The notes below the pieces were generated by a model. It worked only from the letters and a program-made list of their open reading frames with translations, was not told where the DNA came from and did no database searches. From contig NZ_KI912267.1 in assembly GCF_000235425.2 (NCBI RefSeq), forward strand, positions 893,097-957,096: a DNA stretch of 64,000 nucleotides. The letters are read 5' to 3'. Within the stretch, counting starts at the first letter, position 1. Every line of letters starts with the position of its first letter. Of this stretch, positions 1 through 8,738 are shown piece by piece. Made by a program: the position numbers and the translations under genes. The stretch comes from Pseudofrankia saprophytica. Its GTDB lineage: Bacteria > Actinomycetota > Actinomycetes > Frankiales > Frankiaceae.

Positions 1-3000
1 CAGCCGACCTGACCGACGAGGCGACGTGCCTCGTCGGTCAGGTCTGGCCCGCGCCGGGCGCCGTACTCGGCCCGCAGCTCGGCGATCCGGCCCGGCGCGC
101 GCTCCTCGGCGCAGGACGCGATCTTCTCCCAGGACATCGTCGGAATGGTCCGGCTGTAGGCGAACCGCTCGGCCAGCACCAGCAGCCGGACCGCCTCGGC
201 CGGTGGCGTCGCCGACCGCAGCAGACCCCACACCCCCAGGGCGAACAGCGCCATGCCGCACACCGGGTAGTCGAGGTAGGGGTCGACCAGGCCCAGGACG
301 CGTTCCGTCCGGGCCAGGCACGCGCGGAACACCTCCGCCCCCTCGGCGACCTCCTCGCCGGTGCCGTGATACGCGAGCGCGGTCAGCAGGCTGGCGTCGG
401 CGAACATCAGCCAGGGCTCCACGCCGGTCCGCTCCTGACCCGGAAAGACGAAGGCGCGCATGCGCGCGGAGGCCCGCCGGAACGCCGCCAGCCCGGCGAC
501 CACGTCGCCCCGCGCGAGCGCGATCTCCCCCGCGACCGTCCCGAGGGCCAGCAGGCCACCGAGGACGTTGTCCGACTCCAGCAGTCGGTCCACCACGTGG
601 ACCTGCTCATCAGCCTCGTCAAGGCGGCCGGCGGCGACCGCGCACAGCCCGAGCACCGAGCGCAGCTGGATCAGGTCGTCGAGGGCGCCGAGCCGTTCGA
701 GCACAGGCAGCGCGGCCCGCGCGTGCGGGCGGGCGACGGCCGGACGCCCCAACTGCATGTGCAGGCCGGCGAGGTGCGCGTGCAGCATCGCGACGGCCCA
801 CGGGCCCTCAGCCGTCCCCTGCACCAGTGCGAGCGCCCGCTCGGCCGCGTCGATCGCGGCGGCCGGGTCGCCGGCGTTCTCCAGCAGGTAGCTGCGCCAC
901 TGCAGGGCGGCGACCGCGACGCCCGGATCCGCCGAGGCGACCAGCTCGTCCAGCCGCTCATCCAGGCAGGGCTCCGCGTCGGGCTGGTCCGGGTCGAACG
1001 CGAGCAGCACCGTCATCATGGCGTTGATCCGCGGGTCACCGCGGTCGTCCGTCCCGAGTTGGACGAGCAGGTCGCGGACCGGTCTGGCCCGGTCCCCCGG
1101 CGTTCCGATCATCGCGTTCTGCAACACGATCACCATGGCCGCCCGGGTCGTGTCGGCCAGCTCGTCCGGCGGCTGCCAGCCGGCCATCGTCTCCGCGACC
1201 GTGCCGGCCAGCGTGGCCACTCTGGTGTGGTCGCCGCGCAGCGACCACAGCCCGCCCAGACCGCGCAGCACCTCGACGACGACCTCCCGGTCGGCGTGCG
1301 CGAGCGCGTGGCGCAGGACGTCCGCGAGGTTCGCCTCCTCCTCGGCGAGCGCGTCGATGCCGGCGAACTGGTCCGGCCCGAACAGCAGCCCCGCCGCGGC
1401 GTCGGCGTGACGGATCGCCCAGGCCCGCCGGGCCGCCAGCGCCCGTTCCTCCTCGCCGGCCTGCGCGAGCCGCATCCGGCCGAACTCGCGCACCGTCTCC
1501 AGCATCCGGTACCGCACGCCGGCGCTCGTCTCGGCGACGGTCAGCAGCGAATGGTCGACCAGCACCTGCACCGCGCCGAAGGCGTCCGCGCCGAGCACGT
1601 CCTCGGCCGTGGCCAGCGTCACCCCGTCCTGGAAGACCGACAGCCAGCGCAGAGCGCGGCGCTCCCGCTCGGCCAGCAGGTTCCATGACCAGTCGATGAC
1701 GGCGAGCAGGGTCTGGTGCCGGTCCGGGGCGTTTCTGACCCCGCCGCGCAACAGCGCGAACCGGTCCGCCAGCCGTCGGCGGATCTCGTCGACGGACATC
1801 ATCCGCGTCTTCGCGGCGGCGAGCTCGATCGCCAGCGGGAGGCCGTCCAGCCGGGTCACGATGTCGGTCACGGCGTCGGCGGGAAGCTGCGCGTCGGGGC
1901 GGGCCGCGACGGCCCGTGCCCGGAACAGCTCGACCGACGCCGTCGGGCCGAGCGCGCCGAGCGGGTAGACCCGTTCCGCGCTGATCGCCAGCGGCGACCG
2001 CGACGTCGTCACCACCCGCAGGTCGCCGGTCGTGGCGATGAGGAACGCGACCAGGTCGGCGACGGCGTCGACGACATGCTCGCAGTTGTCGAGGATCAGC
2101 AGGCTCGGCGCCGAGCCGAGATGCTGGGCGATCCGCCCGCGCACGTCGGCGAGCTGCTGCGGGGTCAGCGTCCGCCGGCCGTGCACCGAGTCGCGCACCC
2201 CCAGCGCCGACCCGACCTCGCCGACGACGTCCTGCGGCGACGTGACGCCGACCAGTCCGACGAAATGCACGATCGGCCAGTCGACGGACCGGCCGAGGAC
2301 GTGCGCGAGCCGGGTCTTGCCCAGTCCGCCCGGGCCGACGATCGAGACGACCCGGGACGTGTTGACCAGCTCGGTCAGCGCACGGATGTCGTCCATGCGC
2401 CCGAGCAGGGGGCTCGCGTCGAACTGCAGTCCGGCGCGTACCGGTGGCTCGTCGAGGCGCAGCAGCTCCTGGTGCACCCGTTCGAGGTCGGTGCCGGGGC
2501 TGACGCCGAGCCGGTCGCGCAGGTCGGCCCGGTACCGCTCGTACCGGTCGAGGGCCGCGGCCGTGCCCCGGACCGCCGCCTCGCTGCGCAGCAGGCAGAT
2601 CAGTATCGCCTCGTCCGAGCCATCCCGGTCGAACGCCTCCACCAGCCGCGGCAGCGCGGCGGTGTGGTCGCCGGTCACGCACAGCGCGCGGCCCAGCAGC
2701 CCGGCGAGCTCGGCGCGATGCACGGCGGCCCCGCGGCGCAGCTCGGCCAGCGGATGGTCGTCGTCCTGCGGCGCCGCCAGCGCCTCGGCGAGCGCCAGCG
2801 CCTCCGTCGCCACGGCGCGGACCTCGAGCACGTCCCCGGCCGCGAGCAGGCGACGCGCACGCAGGGCGAGGTCCCGCAGCTGTAACGCGTCCACCTCGTC
2901 GATGGCGACGCCGAGCCGGTAGCCCTCACCGTCGCGGACGACGGCGTCCGGGCCACACTGGGCCCGCGTCCTGGAGATCAGGACCTGCAACGCCTTGCCC

Positions 3001-3167
3001 GCGTTCCCCGGGCCGTTCTCGCCCCAGACCGCCTCCGCGAGCCGGTCACTCGGTACCGTCTGCCCACCGCCGACGACCAGGGCGGCCAGTAACGCCTGCG
3101 GCCGCTCACCGACCACCGGCCGGCCGCGCCAACGCACCCGGTCGAGAACGGTCAGGACGATCGGCAC
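1..3167 (-). CDS. AfsR/SARP-type regulator, 3' end off window
   Basis: This is a large cytoplasmic transcriptional regulator read leftwards and still open at the window edge, so its C-terminus is missing. From the GTG start (VPIVLTVLD) come a winged-helix DNA-binding domain (about residues 1-90, RPQALLAALVVGG and LQVLISRTR) and a bacterial transcriptional activator (BTAD) helical domain. An NB-ARC ATPase follows, with Walker A GPGGLGKTRLA near 2320-2350 and Walker B LLILDN near 2090-2105. The rest is a long helical, TPR-like region. This order is that of AfsR/SARP activators of secondary metabolism. The target is not visible; a 16-bp inverted repeat lies upstream at 3391-3406. The start was chosen because the winged helix begins immediately after it. 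Confidence 0.88.
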   Translation of the reverse strand, partial: MPIVLTVLDRVRWRGRPVVGERPQALLAALVVGGGQTVPSDRLAEAVWGENGPGNAGKALQVLISRTRAQCGPDAVVRDGEGYRLGVAIDEVDALQLRDLALRARRLLAAGDVLEVRAVATEALALAEALAAPQDDDHPLAELRRGAAVHRAELAGLLGRALCVTGDHTAALPRLVEAFDRDGSDEAILICLLRSEAAVRGTAAALDRYERYRADLRDRLGVSPGTDLERVHQELLRLDEPPVRAGLQFDASPLLGRMDDIRALTELVNTSRVVSIVGPGGLGKTRLAHVLGRSVDWPIVHFVGLVGVTSPQDVVGEVGSALGVRDSVHGRRTLTPQQLADVRGRIAQHLGSAPSLLILDNCEHVVDAVADLVAFLIATTGDLRVVTTSRSPLAISAERVYPLGALGPTASVELFRARAVAARPDAQLPADAVTDIVTRLDGLPLAIELAAAKTRMMSVDEIRRRLADRFALLRGGVRNAPDRHQTLLAVIDWSWNLLAERERRALRWLSVFQDGVTLATAEDVLGADAFGAVQVLVDHSLLTVAETSAGVRYRMLETVREFGRMRLAQAGEEERALAARRAWAIRHADAAAGLLFGPDQFAGIDALAEEEANLADVLRHALAHADREVVVEVLRGLGGLWSLRGDHTRVATLAGTVAETMAGWQPPDELADTTRAAMVIVLQNAMIGTPGDRARPVRDLLVQLGTDDRGDPRINAMMTVLLAFDPDQPDAEPCLDERLDELVASADPGVAVAALQWRSYLLENAGDPAAAIDAAERALALVQGTAEGPWAVAMLHAHLAGLHMQLGRPAVARPHARAALPVLERLGALDDLIQLRSVLGLCAVAAGRLDEADEQVHVVDRLLESDNVLGGLLALGTVAGEIALARGDVVAGLAAFRRASARMRAFVFPGQERTGVEPWLMFADASLLTALAYHGTGEEVAEGAEVFRACLARTERVLGLVDPYLDYPVCGMALFALGVWGLLRSATPPAEAVRLLVLAERFAYSRTIPTMSWEKIASCAEERAPGRIAELRAEYGARRGPDLTDEARRLVGQVG

Positions 3168-3517
3168 CCACTCAGTCTAGGGACGGCGGACCGGCCCGGA
3201 GCCGGCCATGTGGCGGCCCGACGGGCGCCGAGGGCCACGCCCGCAGAGGCAAACACGGAGAGCGAGCATTCGGATGCGGCTGAGCCAGCCGCTGGCGGTC
3301 GAAACCTAGGCGCCCGGTGCGATCCCCTAGGGCCGACTTAGGTCAGCGCGCAGGCTGCGTCGCGGCAAACTCCGAACCGTGTCGCGCCATTGAGTCTATG
3401 GACTCACTGAGCCGACGCACATCACCAAGCCTGGGCCGAGGTGTGTCACGCCAGCGAGCCCATAGACGGGCTCTTCTGACTCGATTCGAGGATAGGACCG
3501 CGGCGGACCACAGCCGG
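3168..3517. other. intergenic region, no gene seen
   Basis: This is a 350-bp gap upstream of the AfsR-type gene and downstream of the NUDIX gene. It holds two palindromic CCTAGG hexamers at 3305-3310 and 3326-3331, spaced two helical turns apart, and the inverted repeat TGAGTC-TATG-GACTCA at 3391-3406. These may be regulator sites. No convincing coding sequence or RNA gene is seen. Confidence 0.5.
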
Positions 3518-4045
3518 TCAGAGACCCGGGGCCGGCACCGGCTCCACGAGACGGGCGAAGTAGGCGGCCATCGCGTCGGTGTGCGTCGGGAACACCAGCG
3601 GCCGCGGCTCGGTGAGCACCAGCCACTCCGTCGTCTCGTCCGTGGCCACCACCGGCGGCAGCTCGGCCCACGGCCGCTCGGGCAGCAGGCCGAACACCAG
3701 CAGAACCCCGCCGTCCCGGCCGCTGTGCACGTCGAACAGGCGGACGTCGGCCGGGTCCGCGAGGATGCCCGTCTCCTCGCGCAGCTCCCGGACCGTCGCC
3801 TCCCGCCAGACCTCGCCGACGTCCATGAAGCCGCCGGGCAGCCCCAGCTCACCGCGGCCGGGGTCGATGTCGCGGCGTACCACCACCAGGCCGCGCTCGC
3901 CCGCGGGCATGACGACGGGCAGCAGCGCCACCGCGACCGGAGTCGGATTGCGGTACGTCGTCTCACCGCAGGCGGCGCACACCCGTGGCCACGTCGCGTC
4001 GGGCCCATACCTCGTACCGCAGTACGAACAGAACGAGTTCTGCAT
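3518..4045 (-). CDS. NUDIX hydrolase with N-terminal zinc ribbon
   Basis: This is a probable cytoplasmic nucleoside-diphosphate-X hydrolase of about 175 aa. The N-terminus carries a four-cysteine zinc ribbon (CSYCGTRYG then CAACGE). The NUDIX box follows as GGFMDVGEVWREA-TVRELREETGI, matching Gx5Ex7REUxEExGU with the catalytic glutamates present. Zinc-ribbon NUDIX proteins of this form resemble the NudC/ADP-ribose pyrophosphatase-like group, but the substrate cannot be read from sequence. The start is put at MQNSFC, just before the ribbon; an ATG at 4093 is also in frame but adds only 16 unconserved residues. The gene is monocistronic, tail-to-head with the AfsR-type gene. Confidence 0.87.
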   Translation of the reverse strand: MQNSFCSYCGTRYGPDATWPRVCAACGETTYRNPTPVAVALLPVVMPAGERGLVVVRRDIDPGRGELGLPGGFMDVGEVWREATVRELREETGILADPADVRLFDVHSGRDGGVLLVFGLLPERPWAELPPVVATDETTEWLVLTEPRPLVFPTHTDAMAAYFARLVEPVPAPGL

Positions 4046-4110
4046 GAGCCTGGACCATAATCGGTCAGCGCCCAGCGCGGCGACCGACCTCATGGTCGGA
4101 ACACCTAGAG

Positions 4111-5436
4111 CTAGAGCCGGGCCAGGGGCGCGGTGGAAGCCCGTCGGGGCTCCGGCACGCCATGGGCGGCCAGGTACTCCAGGAGCTCGGCCGCGCGCTG
4201 CTCCCGGCCGCAGGCCTCGATCTCAGCCCGCAGCCGGCGGGCGGTGGTGGTGAAGGCGGGATCCCCGAGCACCTGCCGGACGGCGGCGCGAACCCGCTCG
4301 GCACCAGGTGTCTGGGTGCGCAGGTCCACGCCGACTCCGGAGTAGGCGACCCGGGCGTTGACCTCGATCTTGTCCTCGGTCTTGCCGGCGCCGACGATCG
4401 GGACGCCGTGGGCGAGGGCGAGCTGGACCCCGCCGTACCCGCCGTTGGTCACGAACACGTCGACGTGCGGCATCAGGTTGTCGAAGGGGATGAACCGCTC
4501 GACCCTGGTGTTCGCCGGCAGCGGCCCCAGCACTGCCGGGTCGGGACCACCGGTGACGGCGACGACGAGCAGGTCCTCCTCCCCCGCGAGGGCGGAGATC
4601 GCCGGGCGGATCAGCTGGTCGAGGTCGGTGGCGACCGTGCCCTGGTTGACCAGCACCACCCGCCGGCCGCCCGCCAGGTCGTCCCACCAGGACGGTGGCC
4701 GCCAGGTGAGGTCTGGCCGCGGGCGCGGCGGGCCGACGAACCGCACCTGGCCCGGAATGTCCGGCACGGGATATTCGAAGCCGGGTGGACTGAACTGCAG
4801 GTACAGCCTGGTCGCGCGCGGGAAGTCGAACACGGAGTCCCGGGTCGGCCGCAGGCCGAAGATCTGCCGGGCCTTGTTGACCTCGGTGGTCATGGGGCGG
4901 AACAACAGGTTCCGCATGGCGGCGTCCATGGCCCGGTTACGGACCCGGCCGACGGGACCGCCCACGGGCCGCAGGCCGAATCCGAACGGCGCCAGATCCC
5001 GGCTCGGGAATGCCAGGACGCTGATTCCGAAGCCGGCGAGCGGTGGCCCGCCAAGGTCCTGGACGAGGGTGCCGCCGATGAAGGCGGTGTCCCCCACCAG
5101 GACGTCGGCCGGCTCCTCGTCCAGCAGCGCCATCAGGTCCCGCACCTGACCGGCCACCGGAGCCGCGAACACCTCGGTCAGGTCGAATCGCAGTTTGCGG
5201 ATGCCGGACAGTTCCCGGCGCCGCGGGTAGTGGCCGTCGAGGCCCCGCTCGCTGTAGTCGTGCTCCGGGTTGGTGATCGGGTGAAAGGTCGCGCCCGTGG
5301 CGGCGATCCGGTCCGCGGACGCGACACCGGTGTACCAGCGCACCGAGTGGCCGCGCGCGACCAGCTCACGGGCGATCGGCAGGGCGGGCGCGGTATGGCC
5401 GACGGCGGGGACGGTGGCGAACAGAAAACGAGCCAT
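4111..5436 (-). CDS. GT-B (MGT/GT1-like) glycosyltransferase
   Basis: This 441-aa cytosolic glycosyltransferase belongs to the macrolide/UDP-glucuronosyl (GT1) fold family and would move an activated sugar onto a small lipophilic acceptor. The N-terminus MARFLFATVPAVGHTAP carries the usual GH acceptor-side histidine (H14). In the donor half the usual THGGxGT signature is altered to TNGGYGGV, so the diphosphate-binding histidine is replaced by asparagine. It is the last gene of a leftward operon, 9 bp after the hydrolase gene, and is probably controlled by the divergent TetR gene at 6743. Donor and acceptor are unknown. Confidence 0.85.
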   Translation of the reverse strand: MARFLFATVPAVGHTAPALPIARELVARGHSVRWYTGVASADRIAATGATFHPITNPEHDYSERGLDGHYPRRRELSGIRKLRFDLTEVFAAPVAGQVRDLMALLDEEPADVLVGDTAFIGGTLVQDLGGPPLAGFGISVLAFPSRDLAPFGFGLRPVGGPVGRVRNRAMDAAMRNLLFRPMTTEVNKARQIFGLRPTRDSVFDFPRATRLYLQFSPPGFEYPVPDIPGQVRFVGPPRPRPDLTWRPPSWWDDLAGGRRVVLVNQGTVATDLDQLIRPAISALAGEEDLLVVAVTGGPDPAVLGPLPANTRVERFIPFDNLMPHVDVFVTNGGYGGVQLALAHGVPIVGAGKTEDKIEVNARVAYSGVGVDLRTQTPGAERVRAAVRQVLGDPAFTTTARRLRAEIEACGREQRAAELLEYLAAHGVPEPRRASTAPLARL

Positions 5437-5445
5437 CTGATGGCC

Positions 5446-6246
5446 TCACCTTTCGAGGAACAGCGGGGCAGGGGTGGCGAGAGCGGCGAGGGCGGCGGGG
5501 GCGGTGAGGGGGAGGAGGTGGTTGTGACCGGGGACGATGGTGGTGCGGGTGTCGGGGAGCATCGCGGCGAGGTACTCGACCAGGCGGTGGGTGAACAGTG
5601 GGCTCTCGCCGCCGGCGACGAGGTGGACCGGTTGTTCGATCCGGCGGGCCAGCTCCTCGTCGAAGTGCCACCCGACGAGCGAGGGCACCTCGCCGGCGAA
5701 GCAGTAGCCGCAGTCGCGTTCGGCGCGTTCGAGACCGGCCTGGCCGAGGGTGGACGCGATCACGGACCGGAAATCCGGTCCGCACAGCGCGGCCAGGAAG
5801 GTGTCGAAGGCGGTGCGCAGGTCACCCTGGGCGGCGGCGCCCATCGCCGCGCCGATGGCGGGGCCGATCGCGGCGGCGACCGGCACCCGATCCGCCGGCG
5901 GCAGGAGCGGGTCGATGAGCGGCGGCTCGACGAGGACGAGCTCGCCGACCAGCTCCGGGTGGTCGAGCGCCAGTTGCAGCGCGACCACGCAGCCGGAGGA
6001 GTGCGCGAGCACCCGGGCCCGCTCGATTCCGAGGCGGCGCAACAGGTCCGCGCACTCGGCGGCGTGGTCGGCCACCGACAGCGGCTCGGCGGGTGCGGGG
6101 TCCGAGTACCCGGTGCGGGTGACGCGGATCCGGCGCAGGCCGGCGGCGGCCGGCTCGCGCTCGAACGGGACGAACCAGTCGGCGAAGGCCGCCGCGTGGA
6201 TCAGGACGATCGGCTGGCCGTCGCCGCCGGAGTCGGTGTATCGCAT
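5446..6246 (-). CDS. alpha/beta-fold hydrolase
   Basis: This 266-aa alpha/beta hydrolase is the middle gene of the leftward operon 6684-4111. An oxyanion strand VLIHAAAFADWF is followed by the nucleophile elbow AHSSGC, with Ser83 as the likely nucleophile; the first glycine of GxSxG is replaced by Ala81. A late VPGHNHLL gives a plausible catalytic histidine. No signal peptide is seen. The family covers esterases, lactonases and haloalkane or epoxide hydrolases, so the reaction stays open. The gap to the next gene is 9 bp, indicating cotranscription. Confidence 0.85.
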   Translation of the reverse strand: MRYTDSGGDGQPIVLIHAAAFADWFVPFEREPAAAGLRRIRVTRTGYSDPAPAEPLSVADHAAECADLLRRLGIERARVLAHSSGCVVALQLALDHPELVGELVLVEPPLIDPLLPPADRVPVAAAIGPAIGAAMGAAAQGDLRTAFDTFLAALCGPDFRSVIASTLGQAGLERAERDCGYCFAGEVPSLVGWHFDEELARRIEQPVHLVAGGESPLFTHRLVEYLAAMLPDTRTTIVPGHNHLLPLTAPAALAALATPAPLFLER

Positions 6247-6300
6247 GGAGCTTCTCCTTCTCGGTCTGTGGTCGGTCTGGGTTCGGTCTGGGGGTCGGGG

Positions 6301-6684
6301 TCAGTCGGCGTAGAGACGGATTTCGATGCCGTCGGGGTCGTGGAGGCCGACGAGGACGGTGCCGCCGTGGTGGCCGGTGACGAGGCCGCCGTGCTTCTGG
6401 TCGATCGCGGCCAGGTGGTCGGCCCAGGCGTGGACGCCGTCCCGGGTCGGGACGCCGAGCGCGACGAGGTCGAAGCCGGCGAGGGCGGCGGCACGCTCGG
6501 GGTCGTGCCGCAGCGCGATCGAGGTGGCGCCGTTCGGGGACGCCAGCGCGACGCCGCGCAGCTCGCCGTCCTCGGTGAACTCGATCGCCACCTTCAGCCC
6601 GAGCACCCGCAGGTACCACTCGCTGCTGGCGCGGACGTCGCTGACCGGGATCTTCACGTGGTGGATCGGTGCGAGGTCGGGCAT
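6301..6684 (-). CDS. VOC/glyoxalase-fold protein
   Basis: This protein of about 127 aa has the vicinal-oxygen-chelate fold. It begins HHVKIPVSDVRASSEWYLRVLGL and ends GTVLVGLHDPDGIEIRLYA, typical of glyoxalase/bleomycin-resistance/dioxygenase relatives. His and Glu residues at the usual metal positions (IHHVK, IEIRL) suggest metal binding, but the substrate is unknown. The start is put at MPDLAP because GGAGGAG lies directly upstream; an ATG 12 bp earlier is in frame. It is the first gene of the VOC-hydrolase-glycosyltransferase operon and is divergent from a TetR gene across 58 bp of repeats. Confidence 0.84.
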   Translation of the reverse strand: MPDLAPIHHVKIPVSDVRASSEWYLRVLGLKVAIEFTEDGELRGVALASPNGATSIALRHDPERAAALAGFDLVALGVPTRDGVHAWADHLAAIDQKHGGLVTGHHGGTVLVGLHDPDGIEIRLYAD

Positions 6685-6700
6685 GGGCTCCTCCATTTGA

Positions 6701-6748
6701 CTAGAGCTGACTCTAGCGACTCACTGGAGTACTCTCTAGCGAGTGAGT
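6701..6748. promoter_or_regulatory. divergent TetR operator region
   Basis: The short VOC/tetR intergenic region carries CTAGAG at 6701-6706 facing CTCTAG at 6711-6716. A direct copy CTCTAGCGA occurs at 6711-6719 and 6734-6742. The inverted pair ACTCACT (6719-6725) and AGTGAGT (6742-6748) overlaps the tetR start codon. This layout fits an operator controlling both directions. Confidence 0.55.
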
Positions 6749-7405
6749 GACTCCGTCAAGGACAGCCCGAGTCGGGTGAAGGACAAGCCGAGCCGGGCCG
6801 AGAAGACGCGGCTGACCAGGCGGCGGATCGTCGCCGCGGCGGCGGACCTGTTCCTGGACCAGGGCTACGGCGCGACGACGCTCGACCAGGTCGCGGCGCG
6901 CGCGGGCGTCGCCGTGCAGACCGTCTACTTCCACTTCGGGAACAAGGCGACGCTGCTCAAGGAGGCGCTCGACGTGGCCGCCGTCGGCGACGACGAGCCG
7001 GTCGCGCTGCTGGACCGGCCGTGGCTCGAGGAGCTGACCGCCGAGCCCGACCCGGTCCGGGTGATCGAGATCTGGACGATCGGCGGCGCCGAGATCATGG
7101 GGCGGGTGGCGCCGTTGCTCGCCGTCGTCCGCGGCACGGTGGGCACCGATCCCGACCTCGCGGCGCAGTGGGACGTGAACGAGCGCCAGCGCCGCACCGC
7201 GTTCCGCGCGCTCGCCGACCTGCTCGCCGACCGCGCGGCCCTGCGCCCCGAGCTCACCGTCGAGGACGCCGCCGATCTCGCCTTCCTGATCACCAGCGCC
7301 GAGAACTACATCGTCGCCACCGGCACCCTCGGCTGGTCACCGGAACGCTGGCGAACCACCACGGCCACGCTGCTCGCCCAGGCCCTGCTCGGGGGGGCAG
7401 CCTAG
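6743..7405 (+). CDS. TetR-family regulator
   Basis: This 220-aa TetR/AcrR repressor starts at GTG (MSDSVKD). The helix-turn-helix is GATTLDQVAARAGVAVQTVY followed by FHFGNKATLL, about residues 30-75. The C-terminal ligand domain is helical and unassigned. It is divergent from the VOC-hydrolase-glycosyltransferase operon, with an inverted repeat across its own start, so autoregulation and control of that operon are likely. The ligand cannot be inferred. Confidence 0.9.
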   Translation: MSDSVKDSPSRVKDKPSRAEKTRLTRRRIVAAAADLFLDQGYGATTLDQVAARAGVAVQTVYFHFGNKATLLKEALDVAAVGDDEPVALLDRPWLEELTAEPDPVRVIEIWTIGGAEIMGRVAPLLAVVRGTVGTDPDLAAQWDVNERQRRTAFRALADLLADRAALRPELTVEDAADLAFLITSAENYIVATGTLGWSPERWRTTTATLLAQALLGGAA

Positions 7406-7451
7406 CGACGGAGAGGGCGGGTGGGCCAAAGCGATATGGCCTCGGCGTGGA

Positions 7452-8738
7452 CTACCTACGCGCCGCCGGGCGAAGGTCGGCGGTGTCGGGGCCGTCGATC
7501 TCGGCCAGCAGGAGGCCGCTGCCGGCGTCGCGACGCAGTGCCGTGCCGAGGCGCGTCGCGGCCAGGCGGTAGTCGGGGTCGGCGAGGACGCGGCGGACGG
7601 TGTCGGCGATCTTCGCCGGGGAGGCCGTGCGGGCGATCGACCTTCCGGCGCCGTGATGCGCCACCCGTGCGGCGTTGTCGGGCTGGTCTCGCCCGTGCGG
7701 CAGGATGACGACCGGCACCCCCGCCGCGAACGCCTTGACGAGGGTTCCGTGCCCGCCGTGCGTGACGACGAGCGCCGCCTGGCGCAGGACCGCCGCGTGC
7801 GGCGCGGCCGCGACGACCGTCACCGAGGGGGGTGCCGTGATCGAGGCCGGGTCGATGACGGGGCCGGTCGTCACCAGCCCGCGGACCGGCAGCGTCGCCA
7901 GCGCGTCGACGACCCGTTGCAGGCAGGCCGCCTGGTCCTGGAACGTCGTCGACATCGACACGAGCACGAGCGGCTCGTCGCCGGGTGGTGGCTGCCACGA
8001 GCCCGGTGCCCACGCCGGGTCGTCGAGAACCGGCCCGACGTAGCGCACGGACGGCGGCAGCTCCGCCGGGAAGTCGAACTCGGCGCTGGTGAGCACCAGC
8101 TGGCGGCGGGCGTGGTGCACCTGGTCCTGGTAGTGCGCCACCGGGCTCAGGCCGTACGCGCCGCGGACCTCGTTGAGCCCTGGCAGGGCCGCGCCGTCCC
8201 ACAGTCGTTGGGACATGACGCCGAAGACCCGGTCCCGCAGACCGCCGAGCGGACCGCGGGCGAGCCGCAGACCCGGTCCGAACGGCGGCAGCCCGGGGGC
8301 CGGCAGCGGATAGATGTTCGGCATGAGCACGTCGAAGGGCGTCTGGGCGGCCTGGGCGGCCACCATCGCGCCGAACGCGAAGAACGACGTGAGCACGAGG
8401 TCCGGCCGGTCCGCGCGGATCGCGTCGGTGACGTCACGCGCGTAGCCTGCGGCCGGGCCGACGACGAGGTGGGCGATCATCTGCCGCACGAGCGTCGTCG
8501 GGCTGCGCAGCGCCCATTCCTGGTATGGCGCGTGCTCCGGCAGGTGGTCCGGCCGGTTGAGCCCGTGGCGCCATCGTTGGAAGGCCGCTCCGGTCGCGGC
8601 GACGGCGGGTGCCATCGAGTCCTCGGCGAGGACCGTGACCCGGTGGCCACGGTCCACGAGCCGGCGCGCGACGCCGAGCTCCGGCGCGACGGTGCCACCG
8701 CCGCCGTCGGTGAGGGCGAACAGGTAGGTCCTGCTCAT
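7452..8738 (-). CDS. GT-B (MGT/GT1-like) glycosyltransferase
   Basis: This 428-aa glycosyltransferase of the same GT1-like family is clearly a separate copy from the one at 4111. The donor-binding motif is intact: VVTHGGHGTLVKAFAAGVP, then GRDQPDNA. The N-terminus MSRTYLFALTDGGGGTVAPE lacks the usual acceptor-side GH histidine; TV occupies that place. Its ATG overlaps the stop of the upstream tetR gene by 4 bp (8735-8738), so the two are translationally coupled. Substrate unknown. Confidence 0.85.
   Translation of the reverse strand: MSRTYLFALTDGGGGTVAPELGVARRLVDRGHRVTVLAEDSMAPAVAATGAAFQRWRHGLNRPDHLPEHAPYQEWALRSPTTLVRQMIAHLVVGPAAGYARDVTDAIRADRPDLVLTSFFAFGAMVAAQAAQTPFDVLMPNIYPLPAPGLPPFGPGLRLARGPLGGLRDRVFGVMSQRLWDGAALPGLNEVRGAYGLSPVAHYQDQVHHARRQLVLTSAEFDFPAELPPSVRYVGPVLDDPAWAPGSWQPPPGDEPLVLVSMSTTFQDQAACLQRVVDALATLPVRGLVTTGPVIDPASITAPPSVTVVAAAPHAAVLRQAALVVTHGGHGTLVKAFAAGVPVVILPHGRDQPDNAARVAHHGAGRSIARTASPAKIADTVRRVLADPDYRLAATRLGTALRRDAGSGLLLAEIDGPDTADLRPAARR

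Noticed and set aside
366-1688. Long rightward open frame opposite the AfsR-type gene
   Set aside because: The leftward frame carries a clear NB-ARC P-loop and BTAD domain; this one is only Arg/Gln/Gly-rich antisense sequence typical of high GC.
4162-6750. 862-codon rightward open frame across the glycosyltransferase/hydrolase/VOC operon
   Set aside because: Three recognised leftward genes fully explain the DNA, and the frame has no domain.
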